Source: CPC320 sp002336405 (GTDB lineage Bacteria; Pseudomonadota; Alphaproteobacteria; Rhodobacterales; Rhodobacteraceae). Taken from it: a stretch of DNA of 64,000 bases. Where the stretch lies: contig CASIAN010000038.1 in the NCBI GenBank assembly GCA_949372595.1, forward strand, positions 15,110 to 79,109. Reading direction: 5' to 3'. Position numbers and translations under genes: made by a program. How positions within the stretch are numbered: the first letter of the stretch is position 1; every line of letters begins with the position of its first letter. This document shows positions 24,950-34,432 of the stretch, piece by piece. A model generated the notes under the pieces. It saw only the letters and a list, made by a program, of their open reading frames with translations, did no database searches and had not been told where the DNA came from.

Positions 24950-26461
24950 ATGGATCTTTTTGCAAATCTTGCGCTGGGCTTTTCCGTCGCTTTAAGCCCG
25001 ACAACTCTATCTTTAGCAGTTATTGGTTGTGTTTTAGGAACTATAATAGGTGCTTTGCCGGGTCTTGGTCCCGCTAATGGCGTGGCGATTTTGATCCCCT
25101 TGTCCTTTTCTTTTGATTTAGATGCCACGCAAGCGTTGGTCCTGATGACCAGCGTGTATTATGGCGCGATGTATGGGGGGCGAATATCATCAATTTTGCT
25201 GAACATACCCGGCGATGAGCCCGCGATGATGACCACGCTGGATGGCTACCCGATGGCCAAAAAAGGTCGTGCAGGGGATGCGTTGGTATTGTCAGGTGTT
25301 GCCTCTTTTGTCGGGGCATTTCTGGCTACCATAGGCTTGATGCTTTTGGCTCCACTGCTGGCGCGGGTGGCGTTTTTATTTGGACCTGCGGAGTATTTTG
25401 CACTTTATTTATTGGCTTTTTGCACGCTGGGTGGCTTGGGATCAAAAAATCAATCCAAAGCCGCGATTGCCGTGTGTCTCGGGTTAGGTATTGCAATGAT
25501 TGGGGTTGATAATTCGACCGGTTTGACACGCTTTACCGGAGGTAGTTTGCACCTTTTTGACGGGATAGATTTTTTGGTGGCGATCGTGGGTTTATTCGCG
25601 GTATCTGAAGTCTTTATTTTCATCGAAAGCCATGGCAAAGATTCTGCAATCGGTATTAAACTGGAAAAAATCACTATTCCGGTGAAAGATATTGTTAACT
25701 CAAAATGGACGATGCTGCGCAGCTCAGCCATTGGGTTTATAGCCGGGTTGTTGCCAGGCGCCGGGGCATCCTTGGGTAGTTTTTTAGCCTATATGGTCGA
25801 AAAATCCGTATCCAAGGATAAAGACAGTTTTGGCACGGGCAATCCGCGTGGCGTCGCCGCGCCGGAAGCTGGCAACAATGCGGCGGCAGGCGGAGCTTTA
25901 GTTCCCATGCTAACACTCGGTGTGCCGGGATCAGGGACCACAGCGGTACTCTTGGCGCTGCTGATGACATTGAACATTACCCCCGGACCCTTGCTCTTTA
26001 CCGAACGGCCAGAAGTAGTTTGGGGATTGATTGCCTCACTATTGATTGCGAATTTTGTGCTGCTAATTTTGAACATCCCTTTGGTAAAAGTGTTTAGCCG
26101 GTTGCTACAAGTGCCTGCTGCGATTTTGCTCCCCGGGGTGACTATGATTTCTTTTGTGGGTATTTTTTCGCTGTCGGGTTCATATTTTGATCTGCTGCTG
26201 ATGATCGGCTTTGGCGTTCTGGGCTACGCATTGCGCAAATTATCCATTCCCACAGTGCCAGTGATCTTAGGTATCCTGCTAGGGGGCCATATGGAGGTCA
26301 GCTTGCGCCGCGCCATGGTACTGTCTGACGGCGATTGGACTTATCTGTTTGCAACCCCGATATCGCTTGGGCTTTGGGCGGCGGCATTGATCGGGTTCAT
26401 TGCACCGATTTTTCTGCGCAGTTATTTAACAATCCCCAAACCAATCAAAGAGGAAAAGTAA
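24950..26461 (+). CDS. tctA: Tripartite tricarboxylate transporter large membrane subunit TctA
   Basis: Large transport subunit, 503 residues, about 12 membrane helices. Family signatures are clear: LGTIIGALPGLGPANGVAILIP near residue 30, YYGAMYGGRISSILLNIPG near 65, and the second internal-repeat copy around 265-310 (GLLPGAGASLG, then AAPEAGNNAAAGG). Carries out cation-driven uptake of the carboxylate delivered by TctC. Its stop overlaps the AtuA-family start (TAATG). Confidence 0.95.
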   Translation: MDLFANLALGFSVALSPTTLSLAVIGCVLGTIIGALPGLGPANGVAILIPLSFSFDLDATQALVLMTSVYYGAMYGGRISSILLNIPGDEPAMMTTLDGYPMAKKGRAGDALVLSGVASFVGAFLATIGLMLLAPLLARVAFLFGPAEYFALYLLAFCTLGGLGSKNQSKAAIAVCLGLGIAMIGVDNSTGLTRFTGGSLHLFDGIDFLVAIVGLFAVSEVFIFIESHGKDSAIGIKLEKITIPVKDIVNSKWTMLRSSAIGFIAGLLPGAGASLGSFLAYMVEKSVSKDKDSFGTGNPRGVAAPEAGNNAAAGGALVPMLTLGVPGSGTTAVLLALLMTLNITPGPLLFTERPEVVWGLIASLLIANFVLLILNIPLVKVFSRLLQVPAAILLPGVTMISFVGIFSLSGSYFDLLLMIGFGVLGYALRKLSIPTVPVILGILLGGHMEVSLRRAMVLSDGDWTYLFATPISLGLWAAALIGFIAPIFLRSYLTIPKPIKEEK

Positions 26462-27828
26462 TGCAAACGCGCATCCTTGTGCCTACAGGCGTTTTGGGAA
26501 TGGGGTTTGATCAGGCGGCGCTTGAGGCCGGTATAAAGCGCGCGCCCGATGCCATTTGTGTTGATGGGGGCTCAACCGACAGCGGACCTTTTTATTTGGG
26601 AACAGCCACATCTAAATATGCCAGATCGACCTCAAAGGCCGACTGGCGCCGGTTGATGTTGGCCCGCCAACAAGCCAGTGTCCCTTTGATCATCGGTTCA
26701 TGTGGTACATGCGGGGCAGATGCAACTGTAGATTGGATGTATGAGATTACTTGTGAGTTGGCTGAAGAGCTGGGCCAATCACTCATAATCGCGAGGCTTT
26801 ATTCTGAGCAGGACCTTTCGAATTTAAAAATTGCTTTTGATACCGGGCGGATCACCGCATTGCCCGCGGCACCAGATCTGACTGCAGCTAGCTTTACATC
26901 CATGTCGCATGCTGTGGCGCTGGCGGGCGCTGAACAGATTGGCGCGGCTCTGGACAGTGGGGCTGATATTATACTGGCAGGGCGGACCACCGATACGGCA
27001 ACGATTGCGGCGCTGCCACTAAAACGCGGGGCGCATAATGGAGCGGCCTGGCATGGCGCGAAAGTTGCTGAATGCGGGGCATTTTGCTCTACGCATCCGG
27101 GAACTGGGGTGGTGTTGGTGGATTTTGATGAAACTGGGTTCACAATTGAAGCCATGGCTAAAGAGGCAAGTTGTACCCCGCATTCGGTATCTGCACATAT
27201 GCTGTATGAAAATGTCGATCCATTTATTCTTTATGAACCTGGAGGGCATTTAGATGTGACCGCCGCGCGCTATCAAGCCCTCCCACGCGGGCGCGTGCGC
27301 GTGGAAGGCGCTATATGGCATCCCACAGAGCACTATTGCGTAAAACTCGAAGCTACTACGATTGGTGGGTATCAAACCAGCATGATGGCGATCTTGCGTG
27401 ATGGCCGGTATGTTGAAAAAGCAGCCCATTGGGCCGAAAGCTTGGTTTCTTTTTGTCATCAAAAAATTCAAAGTTCGATGCTGCTATTGCCGCAGGATTA
27501 TAGCCTTGAATGTCGACTAATTGGTTTAAATGCCGCCTTGGGCGACCTTGAAACGTCAGCCAGCGCAGATGCACATGAAATTGGTGTGCTGGTGATGATC
27601 ACTGCAAAAAATCAAGAAACTGCTACGGATATCTCAAAAATCATCAATCCCTATCTGCTGCACCACCCACTGAGTGCAAGTGAAGATTTACCGACTTTTG
27701 CCTTTCCTTATTCGCCAGCCCATAGCGAGCGCGGTATTTTACATGAGTTTGCCTTAAACCATGTACTTGAATTGGAAAGTCCCATGGCAGCGTTCCGGTT
27801 GAACATATCGGAGATCTGCTTTGGGTAA
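26461..27828 (+). CDS. AtuA-family (DUF1446) acyclic terpene utilisation-like protein
   Basis: A 455-residue protein of the AtuA/DUF1446 family. N-terminal signature: GMGFDQAALEAG...DAICVDGGSTDSGPFYLG, then SCGTCGADATVDW and GADIILAGRTTDTATIAALP. AtuA is needed for citronellol/geraniol use in Pseudomonas, but most homologues are uncharacterised. Here it is translationally coupled to tctA and followed by a DUF4387 gene, so it probably acts on the imported carboxylate. ATG 26461 gives TAATG coupling; a longer frame inside tctA is not credible. Confidence 0.86.
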   Translation: MQTRILVPTGVLGMGFDQAALEAGIKRAPDAICVDGGSTDSGPFYLGTATSKYARSTSKADWRRLMLARQQASVPLIIGSCGTCGADATVDWMYEITCELAEELGQSLIIARLYSEQDLSNLKIAFDTGRITALPAAPDLTAASFTSMSHAVALAGAEQIGAALDSGADIILAGRTTDTATIAALPLKRGAHNGAAWHGAKVAECGAFCSTHPGTGVVLVDFDETGFTIEAMAKEASCTPHSVSAHMLYENVDPFILYEPGGHLDVTAARYQALPRGRVRVEGAIWHPTEHYCVKLEATTIGGYQTSMMAILRDGRYVEKAAHWAESLVSFCHQKIQSSMLLLPQDYSLECRLIGLNAALGDLETSASADAHEIGVLVMITAKNQETATDISKIINPYLLHHPLSASEDLPTFAFPYSPAHSERGILHEFALNHVLELESPMAAFRLNISEICFG

Positions 27829-28138
27829 GCTTGGGCAATTTGTAAAGAAAATCCGATCCAAAAATGCTGGGCCATTTTGGATTACAGTCGATATTTTTTG
27901 CGGCAATCCACATACTTTTAATCAGGTCTGTAGCGCCCTGAAGACGGAACGGATCGCACAACTTCTAGCCCTACAGGCTGCAGCGGTAAAGCGATTTGAT
28001 ATTGAAGACTTAGCGGTGATTAAAATCAGCTTTCCAAGACATCACGTGCAGGGCAGCCGATTTGATCGTGATATCCATGGGGCGCAAATTGCCAACCTAT
28101 TTGCCGAGCTACAACTTGACATGACGGATTTAGATTAA
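27821..28138 (+). CDS. DUF4387 family protein
   Basis: A 105-residue protein beginning LGQFVKKIRSKNAGPFWITVDIF, the hallmark N-terminus of DUF4387 (usually IRSKNAGPFxLTFDI), and ending with a segment reading DRDIHGAQIANL (usually DxDVYGAQ). The start is TTG 27821, overlapping the AtuA gene by 8 bp; no better start exists. DUF4387 and AtuA genes commonly occur as a pair, suggesting two parts of one enzyme or pathway. Function unknown. Confidence 0.82.
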   Translation: MGKLGQFVKKIRSKNAGPFWITVDIFCGNPHTFNQVCSALKTERIAQLLALQAAAVKRFDIEDLAVIKISFPRHHVQGSRFDRDIHGAQIANLFAELQLDMTDLD

Positions 28139-28471
28139 GCCAGATTAGGAGCTCGCTGGGCGGACCACTGTCTGATCCTGCTTACTTTTTTCACACTAAC
28201 GGTGATGCGCCTGTCTTGGCCAAAACAACGCTACCAAATTTTGAATATGCAGGCATTGCTATCTGTGTAAGCAAACCGTCAAAAGCCCATCATCTGACAG
28301 CAGATAGCAGCGTTGGAGAAACCTTTAAGCAAGGGCCTTAGTGGCATTGCAATCGCCCCGTGCCAGCAAAATTTCGGGTGCGGCACAAGGGGCGATGCGG
28401 ATAGTTCAGCTCAAGGCTCGGTAAAAATTAAAAATCCAGCCCCGAAAGACACACCGAGCCGCACCCGCCTA
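28139..28471. other. Intergenic region with one hairpin
   Basis: Convergent spacer between the DUF4387 gene and prfB. It holds an inverted repeat at 28352-28396 (ATCGCCCC...GGGGCGAT, with inner TGCC/GGCA), which could end either transcript, but no U-run follows on either strand. Confidence 0.45.
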
Positions 28472-29599
28472 TTAGTCTTCCGCTCTGGCCTCAGCGCGGG
28501 ATTTCCCCGAAACGTCTTGGGCCAGTGTCGCCGCCATAAACGCATCCAGATCACCGTCCAAGACACCTTTGGTGTCCGAAGTTTCATGTCCAGTGCGCAG
28601 GTCTTTGACCATCTGGTAAGGCTGCAGCACATATGATCGGATCTGATTGCCCCAGCCGGCATCACCCTTGCTTTCATGGGCCTCATTGATGGCAGCGTTG
28701 CGCCGGTCCAGCTCCATTTGGTAAAGCCGTGATTTCAGCGCTTTCATGGCGATATCACGGTTTTGGTGTTGGGATTTTTCCGAACTTGTGACCACGATAC
28801 CGGTTGGATGGTGGGTAATGCGCACGGCAGAATCAGTGGTATTGACGTGCTGCCCTCCAGCTCCGGAAGACCGGTAGGTATCAATCCGGATATCAGCGGG
28901 GTTGACCTCGACCTCGATATTGTCGTCAACCACCGGATATATCCAAACCGAGCAGAACGAAGTGTGGCGCTTGGCGGCGCTGTCAAACGGCGAGATACGC
29001 ACCAACCGATGCACGCCACTTTCTGATTTCAGCCAGCCATATGCATTCAAACCACTAATTTTATAAGTCACGGACTTGGTCCCCGCCTCTTCGCCCGGGG
29101 TCTCGGATTGCATATCTACATTATAGCCGCGCTTTTCGGCCCAGCGCACGTACATCCGCGCCAGCATCGAGGCCCAGTCACAGCTCTCGGTGCCCCCGGC
29201 ACCGGAATGGATTTCAAGAAACGTGTCATTGCTGTCCGCCTCGCCGTTAAGCAAGGCCTCAAGTTCTTTTTCAGCGGCTGTCAAAGCCAGTGCCATCAGG
29301 CTTTCTTCGGCTTCAGCGACAACCTCATCATCGCCTTCCATCTCACCCAATTCAATCAGTTCAACCGTGTCAGAAAGGTCTTGCTTGATGGATTTATGCG
29401 TTGCCATCGCATCAACCAAAACCTGCCGCTCGCGCATTAATTTTTGGGCTTTTGCAGCGTCATTCCACAGATCAGGATCCTCAACACGGGCGTTAAACTC
29501 TTCGAGCCGGTGTTCGGCAGTGTCCCAATCCATTCGCTGGCCCAGCAGAAGCAAAGATTTTTCAATCTCAGCAATAGTATTTTGCAGATCCGCGCGCAT
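28472..29599 (-). CDS. prfB: Peptide chain release factor 2
   Basis: Class I release factor for UGA and UAA, 375 residues. The stop-codon recognition motif is SPF at 203-205 (RISPFDS) and the ribosomal peptidyl-transferase motif GGQ is at 248-250 (SSGAGGQHVN). The gene is one uninterrupted frame from ATG 29599; the UGA-dependent programmed +1 frameshift known from E. coli prfB is absent. Lies downstream of the penicillin-binding protein gene in the same orientation. Confidence 0.97.
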   Translation of the reverse strand: MRADLQNTIAEIEKSLLLLGQRMDWDTAEHRLEEFNARVEDPDLWNDAAKAQKLMRERQVLVDAMATHKSIKQDLSDTVELIELGEMEGDDEVVAEAEESLMALALTAAEKELEALLNGEADSNDTFLEIHSGAGGTESCDWASMLARMYVRWAEKRGYNVDMQSETPGEEAGTKSVTYKISGLNAYGWLKSESGVHRLVRISPFDSAAKRHTSFCSVWIYPVVDDNIEVEVNPADIRIDTYRSSGAGGQHVNTTDSAVRITHHPTGIVVTSSEKSQHQNRDIAMKALKSRLYQMELDRRNAAINEAHESKGDAGWGNQIRSYVLQPYQMVKDLRTGHETSDTKGVLDGDLDAFMAATLAQDVSGKSRAEARAED

Positions 29600-29665
29600 C
29601 AGATGGTCCTTGATCGTTCAAATGTCATGCCGCGGTGATAGACCAGCGGCGCGGTCTCGACAAGG

Positions 29666-32302
29666 TCAGTACAGCCCGCCCGAGCTCATTGAGCCAAAAC
29701 TGGCCTTTGGCTCAAGCCGCAGTTCAAGCTCAGTTTCAGGATCGGAACCCAGCGTATCCTCGGGATCATCTTGGGCAACAGAGACCTTTGGCGCAGCGCT
29801 TGGCGGCGCCTCCGGATCGTTTTCATCGGTCAACAACCCCAAGCCTTCATCAATTGCGCCCAATTCAAAATCGCCGCCCATGGCAAACCCGCCATCAAAG
29901 GCCACGCCAAAAATTGGATCATCTCCATCGCGGAAAAATTCCGCAACCACATTATCCCCCTCAGCATCATCGGCCAGACGGGCGCCGTTAAAACGGTCAA
30001 TATTAATAAAGGTACCACCTTCTGGCACCTTGAAATCGCCACCACCAAACTCCTCAATCGCCTCACTCATAAAGGCCTGAAACACGGGTCCACACATGCT
30101 GCCACCGTAAGATCCCTTAGCCAAAGACCGAGGCTGGTCATATCCGATATAACAACCGGCGACGATGTTCGAGGTAAAGCCCGTAAACCAAACATCACGC
30201 GCATCGTTGGTGGTGCCAGTTTTTCCCGCCACAGGCACCGGTAGGTCAATCACCCCCTGCGCGGTACCCCGCGTAACAGTGCCTTCCATCATCGAGGTCA
30301 GCTGATAGGCAGTAATTGCATCCATCACCCTTTCCCGGTCCGACACGATCTGCGGACCCAACATTTCACCAAGACGGGCATCACCACAGTCAATGCACCG
30401 TCGCTGGTCATGCCGGTAAACTGTGGTGCCATACCGGTCCTGCACCCGGTCAATTAACGTCGGCTGCACCCGCTCTCCGCCATTTGCAAACATTGCGTAG
30501 GCAGACACCACTCGGTAAAGCGTGGTTTCCTGTGCCCCCAAGGCATTGGCAAGAAACCGGTCCATATGATCATAGACACCAAATTTCTCGGCATAATTCG
30601 CGATCAGATCCAGCCCCATTTCACGCGCCAAACGAACCGTCATCAAGTTGCGTGACTGCTCAATGCCAGTTCGCAGCGGCGTTGCACCATAAAATTTGGT
30701 CGATGAATTTTTCGGTGACCAGACCCCTTGAGGTGTGTTCACTTCGATTGGCGCATCGATCACAATCGTGGCAGGGGAATAGCCGCTGTCCAGTGCAGCG
30801 GCATAGACAAAGGGTTTGAAGTTAGACCCCGGCTGCCGCTTGGCCTGAGTGGCGCGGTTGAACACAGAATGCTGATAACTAAACCCACCCTGCATCGCGA
30901 TCACCCGACCGTTGTTCACATCCATCGCCACAAAAGCACCTTGGATTTCGGGAATTTGCCGCAAACTCCAGCGCAAAAAACTGCCGTCGGCATCGCGGGT
31001 CATCTTACGCACCAGCACCACATCACCGACACTGAGAAGATCACCTGCCGATTTTGCCACAGGCCCAACATTGCCATTTTTACGTTTTTTGCCCGCCCAA
31101 GAGACGTCTTTAGCAACGATCCAATGACCGTCTTCATCCTCTTCGATGCCTTCGATGCCGACACGTGCGTTCTGCTTGCTCACCGACAACACAACCGCAG
31201 GCCGCCATTTGTGAGTTACAGACACATCCCGACTTATTTGGATTTTCGCCAGTGCCGCGCGCCACGTCGCCTCGTCGTTCAACTCAGAGGGATCAATGGT
31301 CAAGCCACTACCGCGCCAGATACCACCAGCGCGGTCATACTTCTCTAATTGGCGTTGCAGGGCCTTGGCCGCCACTTGCTGCATCTGGCGGTCAATAGTC
31401 GCCCTAACCGTAAATCCGCCCGAGAAGAACTCTCCTTCACCAAAATCTCGGCTCAATTGACGCCGGATTTCATCGGTGAAGTAATCCCGCGGCGGCAGGG
31501 CGGCTTTGAAGCCTTGGAAATCGCCATTTTGCACCGATCGCAGCGGCTGGCTGCGTTCTGTCTCATAGGCAGCTTGCGAAATATAGCCGTTCTCAAACAT
31601 TTCTTTCAGCACAAAATTACGCCGGCTGGTTACCCGCTCTTTGCGCCGCACCGGATGGAAATCGCTTGGCGCTTTCGGCAATGAAGCCAGAAAAGCCGCT
31701 TCATGCGGGACCAATTCGTCTAATGTTTTGTTAAAATAGGTTTGCGCCGCAGCCGTCACCCCATAGGAATTCTGACCCAGAAAAATCTCGTTCAGGTAAA
31801 GCTCCAAAATACGTTCTTTGTTCAATGTATTCTCGAGCCGCGTCGCTAAAATGATCTCTTTGATCTTGCGCTCGGCGCGTCGGTCGCCCGAAAGCAGGAA
31901 GTTTTTCATCACTTGTTGTGTGATTGTAGACGCACCACGCACATTCCGCCCTTTTGAGCGCACCGCATCAACCGCCGCCGACAGAATTCCGCGTGCATCA
32001 TAGCCCTTATGCGTATAGAAATTCTTGTCTTCCGCCGAAATAAACGCCTGTTTTATCAGGTCTGGAATTTTGTCAGACGCAGTGAACAATCGCCGCTGTT
32101 TGGCAAATTCATCAATGATTTTACCTTCAGTGGAATAAATTCGACTGATCGTGGCCGGTTTGTATTGCGCCAAGGACGCATGGCTTGGCAGGTCGCGCCC
32201 ATACATCCAGAACACGGCTCCAATGGTCAAAGCCATCATCATGACCGCCAAGGTGACCGCGCTGAAAACCGCGCCACATACAGAGAAAATAAATCTGAGC
32301 AC
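29666..32302 (-). CDS. mrcA: Class A penicillin-binding protein 1A (transglycosylase/transpeptidase)
   Basis: Bifunctional peptidoglycan synthase in the inner membrane, 878 residues. TM anchor at about 10-34; GT51 glycosyltransferase with catalytic E91 in SAEDKNFYTHKG; an OB-like insert; then the transpeptidase with SxxK serine S493 (GSNFKPFVY), SRN motif (EQSRNLMT) and KTGTTN near 694. The acidic C-terminal tail is low-complexity. Start is GTG 32302 with GAGGG 5 bp upstream. Followed by prfB after 66 bp. Confidence 0.96.
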   Translation of the reverse strand: MLRFIFSVCGAVFSAVTLAVMMMALTIGAVFWMYGRDLPSHASLAQYKPATISRIYSTEGKIIDEFAKQRRLFTASDKIPDLIKQAFISAEDKNFYTHKGYDARGILSAAVDAVRSKGRNVRGASTITQQVMKNFLLSGDRRAERKIKEIILATRLENTLNKERILELYLNEIFLGQNSYGVTAAAQTYFNKTLDELVPHEAAFLASLPKAPSDFHPVRRKERVTSRRNFVLKEMFENGYISQAAYETERSQPLRSVQNGDFQGFKAALPPRDYFTDEIRRQLSRDFGEGEFFSGGFTVRATIDRQMQQVAAKALQRQLEKYDRAGGIWRGSGLTIDPSELNDEATWRAALAKIQISRDVSVTHKWRPAVVLSVSKQNARVGIEGIEEDEDGHWIVAKDVSWAGKKRKNGNVGPVAKSAGDLLSVGDVVLVRKMTRDADGSFLRWSLRQIPEIQGAFVAMDVNNGRVIAMQGGFSYQHSVFNRATQAKRQPGSNFKPFVYAAALDSGYSPATIVIDAPIEVNTPQGVWSPKNSSTKFYGATPLRTGIEQSRNLMTVRLAREMGLDLIANYAEKFGVYDHMDRFLANALGAQETTLYRVVSAYAMFANGGERVQPTLIDRVQDRYGTTVYRHDQRRCIDCGDARLGEMLGPQIVSDRERVMDAITAYQLTSMMEGTVTRGTAQGVIDLPVPVAGKTGTTNDARDVWFTGFTSNIVAGCYIGYDQPRSLAKGSYGGSMCGPVFQAFMSEAIEEFGGGDFKVPEGGTFINIDRFNGARLADDAEGDNVVAEFFRDGDDPIFGVAFDGGFAMGGDFELGAIDEGLGLLTDENDPEAPPSAAPKVSVAQDDPEDTLGSDPETELELRLEPKASFGSMSSGGLY

Positions 32303-32391
32303 ATCGCCCTCTGTTATAGTTGAGACTTCTTATAGGCAGGCAAACTCCAAGCGTCAAAACACAAGCGCGAAAAATCGCCAACTCCAAAGCA

Positions 32392-33309
32392 TTAATCGTC
32401 TCCGCGGGCCTCAGGTGGCCGATGGCCCGCAGGTTTTTTGTTAATCAAGATCAACCCCAAGCAAACAAGACCCAGTGCGATATAGATTTCCGATCCGATC
32501 TGCTCACCAAAAAACAACCACCCCATGATAACCGCAAAGACCGGCGACAGAAAACTAAACGAGGCGACCCCTGACGTGGGATATTGTTTGAGCAGCCAAA
32601 ACCATGACAGAAAACCAAAACAGGCAACTGCTGTGGATTGAAACAGCAATCCTGCAACATGAATAATCTGCAGGTCGCGCAATGCCGGCCCAAAGCCTAA
32701 AGACACCAGCAAAAGTACCGGTGCAGAGACAGCCAACTGCCACAATAGTTGCTGTTCTGGCAAAATTTGCGACAGGCGGCTGGTGCGGACGGTCAACGCG
32801 ATGCCAGCCCAGCACCAAGCCGCCCCAAGAGCTGCTAGGTCACCAACCCAAGAGGCCTGCTGACCCTCTGAGCGGTTGCCAATTGCCCAAATTACGCCCG
32901 CCGTCGCCAATACCAAACCCAGCACCGAAGCGCCCTGCAGGCGTCCACCGGGTAAATAAAAATGTCCCACCAGCGCCAGCCATACGGGCATGGTATAGAA
33001 AATAATGCCAACGCGGGACACTGTTGTGAGGTCAATCGCCATGAACAACAATACGAACTCGAGTGCGAACAAAAGCCCAATGCCGATCCCCGAGCGCAGC
33101 ACATGTTGGGACAAGGTGATCGGCTTTCGGGTCAGGCGCATCCAACCGAGTAGAACAAAAAGCGCTAATCCAGATCTAATGCCAGCCGAAAACACTGGCT
33201 GAAACCCACCATTGGTTACCTTGATCACAACTTGATTGAAAGCCAGCAAAAGCGCAAAGCCCACCAACATGATCGCACCGGAAAAATCTATTTTGTCTTT
33301 TTGTGGCAT
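32392..33309 (-). CDS. EamA/DMT superfamily transporter
   Basis: Ten-helix drug/metabolite transporter of 305 residues with two EamA repeats (first ends near LATAGVIWAIGN, second near FLSPVFAVIMGWLFFGEQIG). The FFGEQ-type motif before the last helices is typical. The substrate cannot be inferred. It lies 90 bp upstream of mrcA on the same strand and is probably separately expressed. Confidence 0.9.
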   Translation of the reverse strand: MPQKDKIDFSGAIMLVGFALLLAFNQVVIKVTNGGFQPVFSAGIRSGLALFVLLGWMRLTRKPITLSQHVLRSGIGIGLLFALEFVLLFMAIDLTTVSRVGIIFYTMPVWLALVGHFYLPGGRLQGASVLGLVLATAGVIWAIGNRSEGQQASWVGDLAALGAAWCWAGIALTVRTSRLSQILPEQQLLWQLAVSAPVLLLVSLGFGPALRDLQIIHVAGLLFQSTAVACFGFLSWFWLLKQYPTSGVASFSFLSPVFAVIMGWLFFGEQIGSEIYIALGLVCLGLILINKKPAGHRPPEARGDD

Positions 33310-33558
33310 CAGCGCACAGGACAGCAGCTCTGGCGTGAGGTCAAGGGTTTAACACGGCTGTCATAAACACGATAACTGGCACGACCATACAGGTCCTGAG
33401 GTCACTTTACTACCACAGGGGTCTGACGCTGTTGATCAGGCCTGAAAAGCCCCAGCCATAACGTCTGGCATTGAATAGTTTTGCGGGCTCAAGGCTTGCA
33501 CAATCTGATCTTGCACCGTTTAATAGGAAACAACCACAACCTTTATTGAGGTTAAATT

Positions 33559-34398
33559 ATGACAAAGTATTTCGTTTATGACGTTTTCACAGACAGCCGT
33601 TTTGGCGGCAATCCGTTGGCGATAATCCCCGATGCCTCGGGCCTGCCTGAGGGCGACTTTCAGCGCATCGCCCGCGAGTTTAATTTCTCGGAAACGACTT
33701 TCGTTCTGCCGCCTGACGATCCCAGCCACACCGCAAAAATTCGGATATTTTCGCCCTTGTCAGAACTGCCCTTTGCCGGTCATCCAACAATCGGCACTGC
33801 GATCGCGCTGGCCCGGCAGGGCCACGGGCCGGATATGACCCTTGAGCTTGGGGTTGGACCCATCGTCTGTCATGCCACCGACCACAGTGCCCGATTTAGC
33901 ACTCAGGTGCCGCTCAAGGTGCTGGCCGAACCCGAGGTGGCGGATGTGGCGCAGGTGCTTGGCCTCACCGTGGCAGATATCGTTTTGCAGACCCATCCAC
34001 CGACAACCGCCACGTTAGGTCTCCAGTTCACGATAACCGAAGTCCGCGATCGCGCCACGCTTTCGGCAGCCAAGCCCAACATCGAGGCGTTGCGGCGCTT
34101 TGCCACAAAGTATCCGCAAGCCGGTCGGTTTGCCCAGCATGTCTATACCCGCAGTGACGGGGTTATTTTTGCGCGCATGTTTGATCCGTTAGACAATATC
34201 CCCGAAGATGCCGCCACTGGCAGCGCCGCTGCGACCTTGGGCGCCTTGCTCGTCAAATGCACATCAGCGCCACAAGAGTTTGTCATCCGTCAAGGCGACG
34301 ACATGGGCCGCCCCAGTCGCATAGAGGTCAACGCCAAGGCCGGATCGGTCACAATTGCCGGCAGTGCTGTTGCGGTGATGGAGGGGCAGTTGTTGTAA
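33559..34398 (+). CDS. PhzF family isomerase-like protein
   Basis: PhzF/DAP-epimerase-fold protein of 279 residues. It begins YFVYDVFTDSRFGGNPLAII, with catalytic-region glutamate in REFNFSETTFVLPP, and later LPFAGHPTIGTAIAL and the DAATGSAAATLGALL phosphate/carboxylate-binding turn. GAGG precedes the ATG. Homologues are widespread outside phenazine clusters, and no phenazine genes are here, so the substrate is unknown. Confidence 0.91.
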   Translation: MTKYFVYDVFTDSRFGGNPLAIIPDASGLPEGDFQRIAREFNFSETTFVLPPDDPSHTAKIRIFSPLSELPFAGHPTIGTAIALARQGHGPDMTLELGVGPIVCHATDHSARFSTQVPLKVLAEPEVADVAQVLGLTVADIVLQTHPPTTATLGLQFTITEVRDRATLSAAKPNIEALRRFATKYPQAGRFAQHVYTRSDGVIFARMFDPLDNIPEDAATGSAAATLGALLVKCTSAPQEFVIRQGDDMGRPSRIEVNAKAGSVTIAGSAVAVMEGQLL

Positions 34399-34432
34399 AT
34401 GCATCACGCGGCAAGAGACAGATGGTCGGGTA

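Noticed and set aside
29190..30080. Plus-strand frame of 296 codons over prfB and mrcA
   Set aside because: Extremely Ser-rich, without motifs, antisense to two well-conserved genes; a composition artefact.
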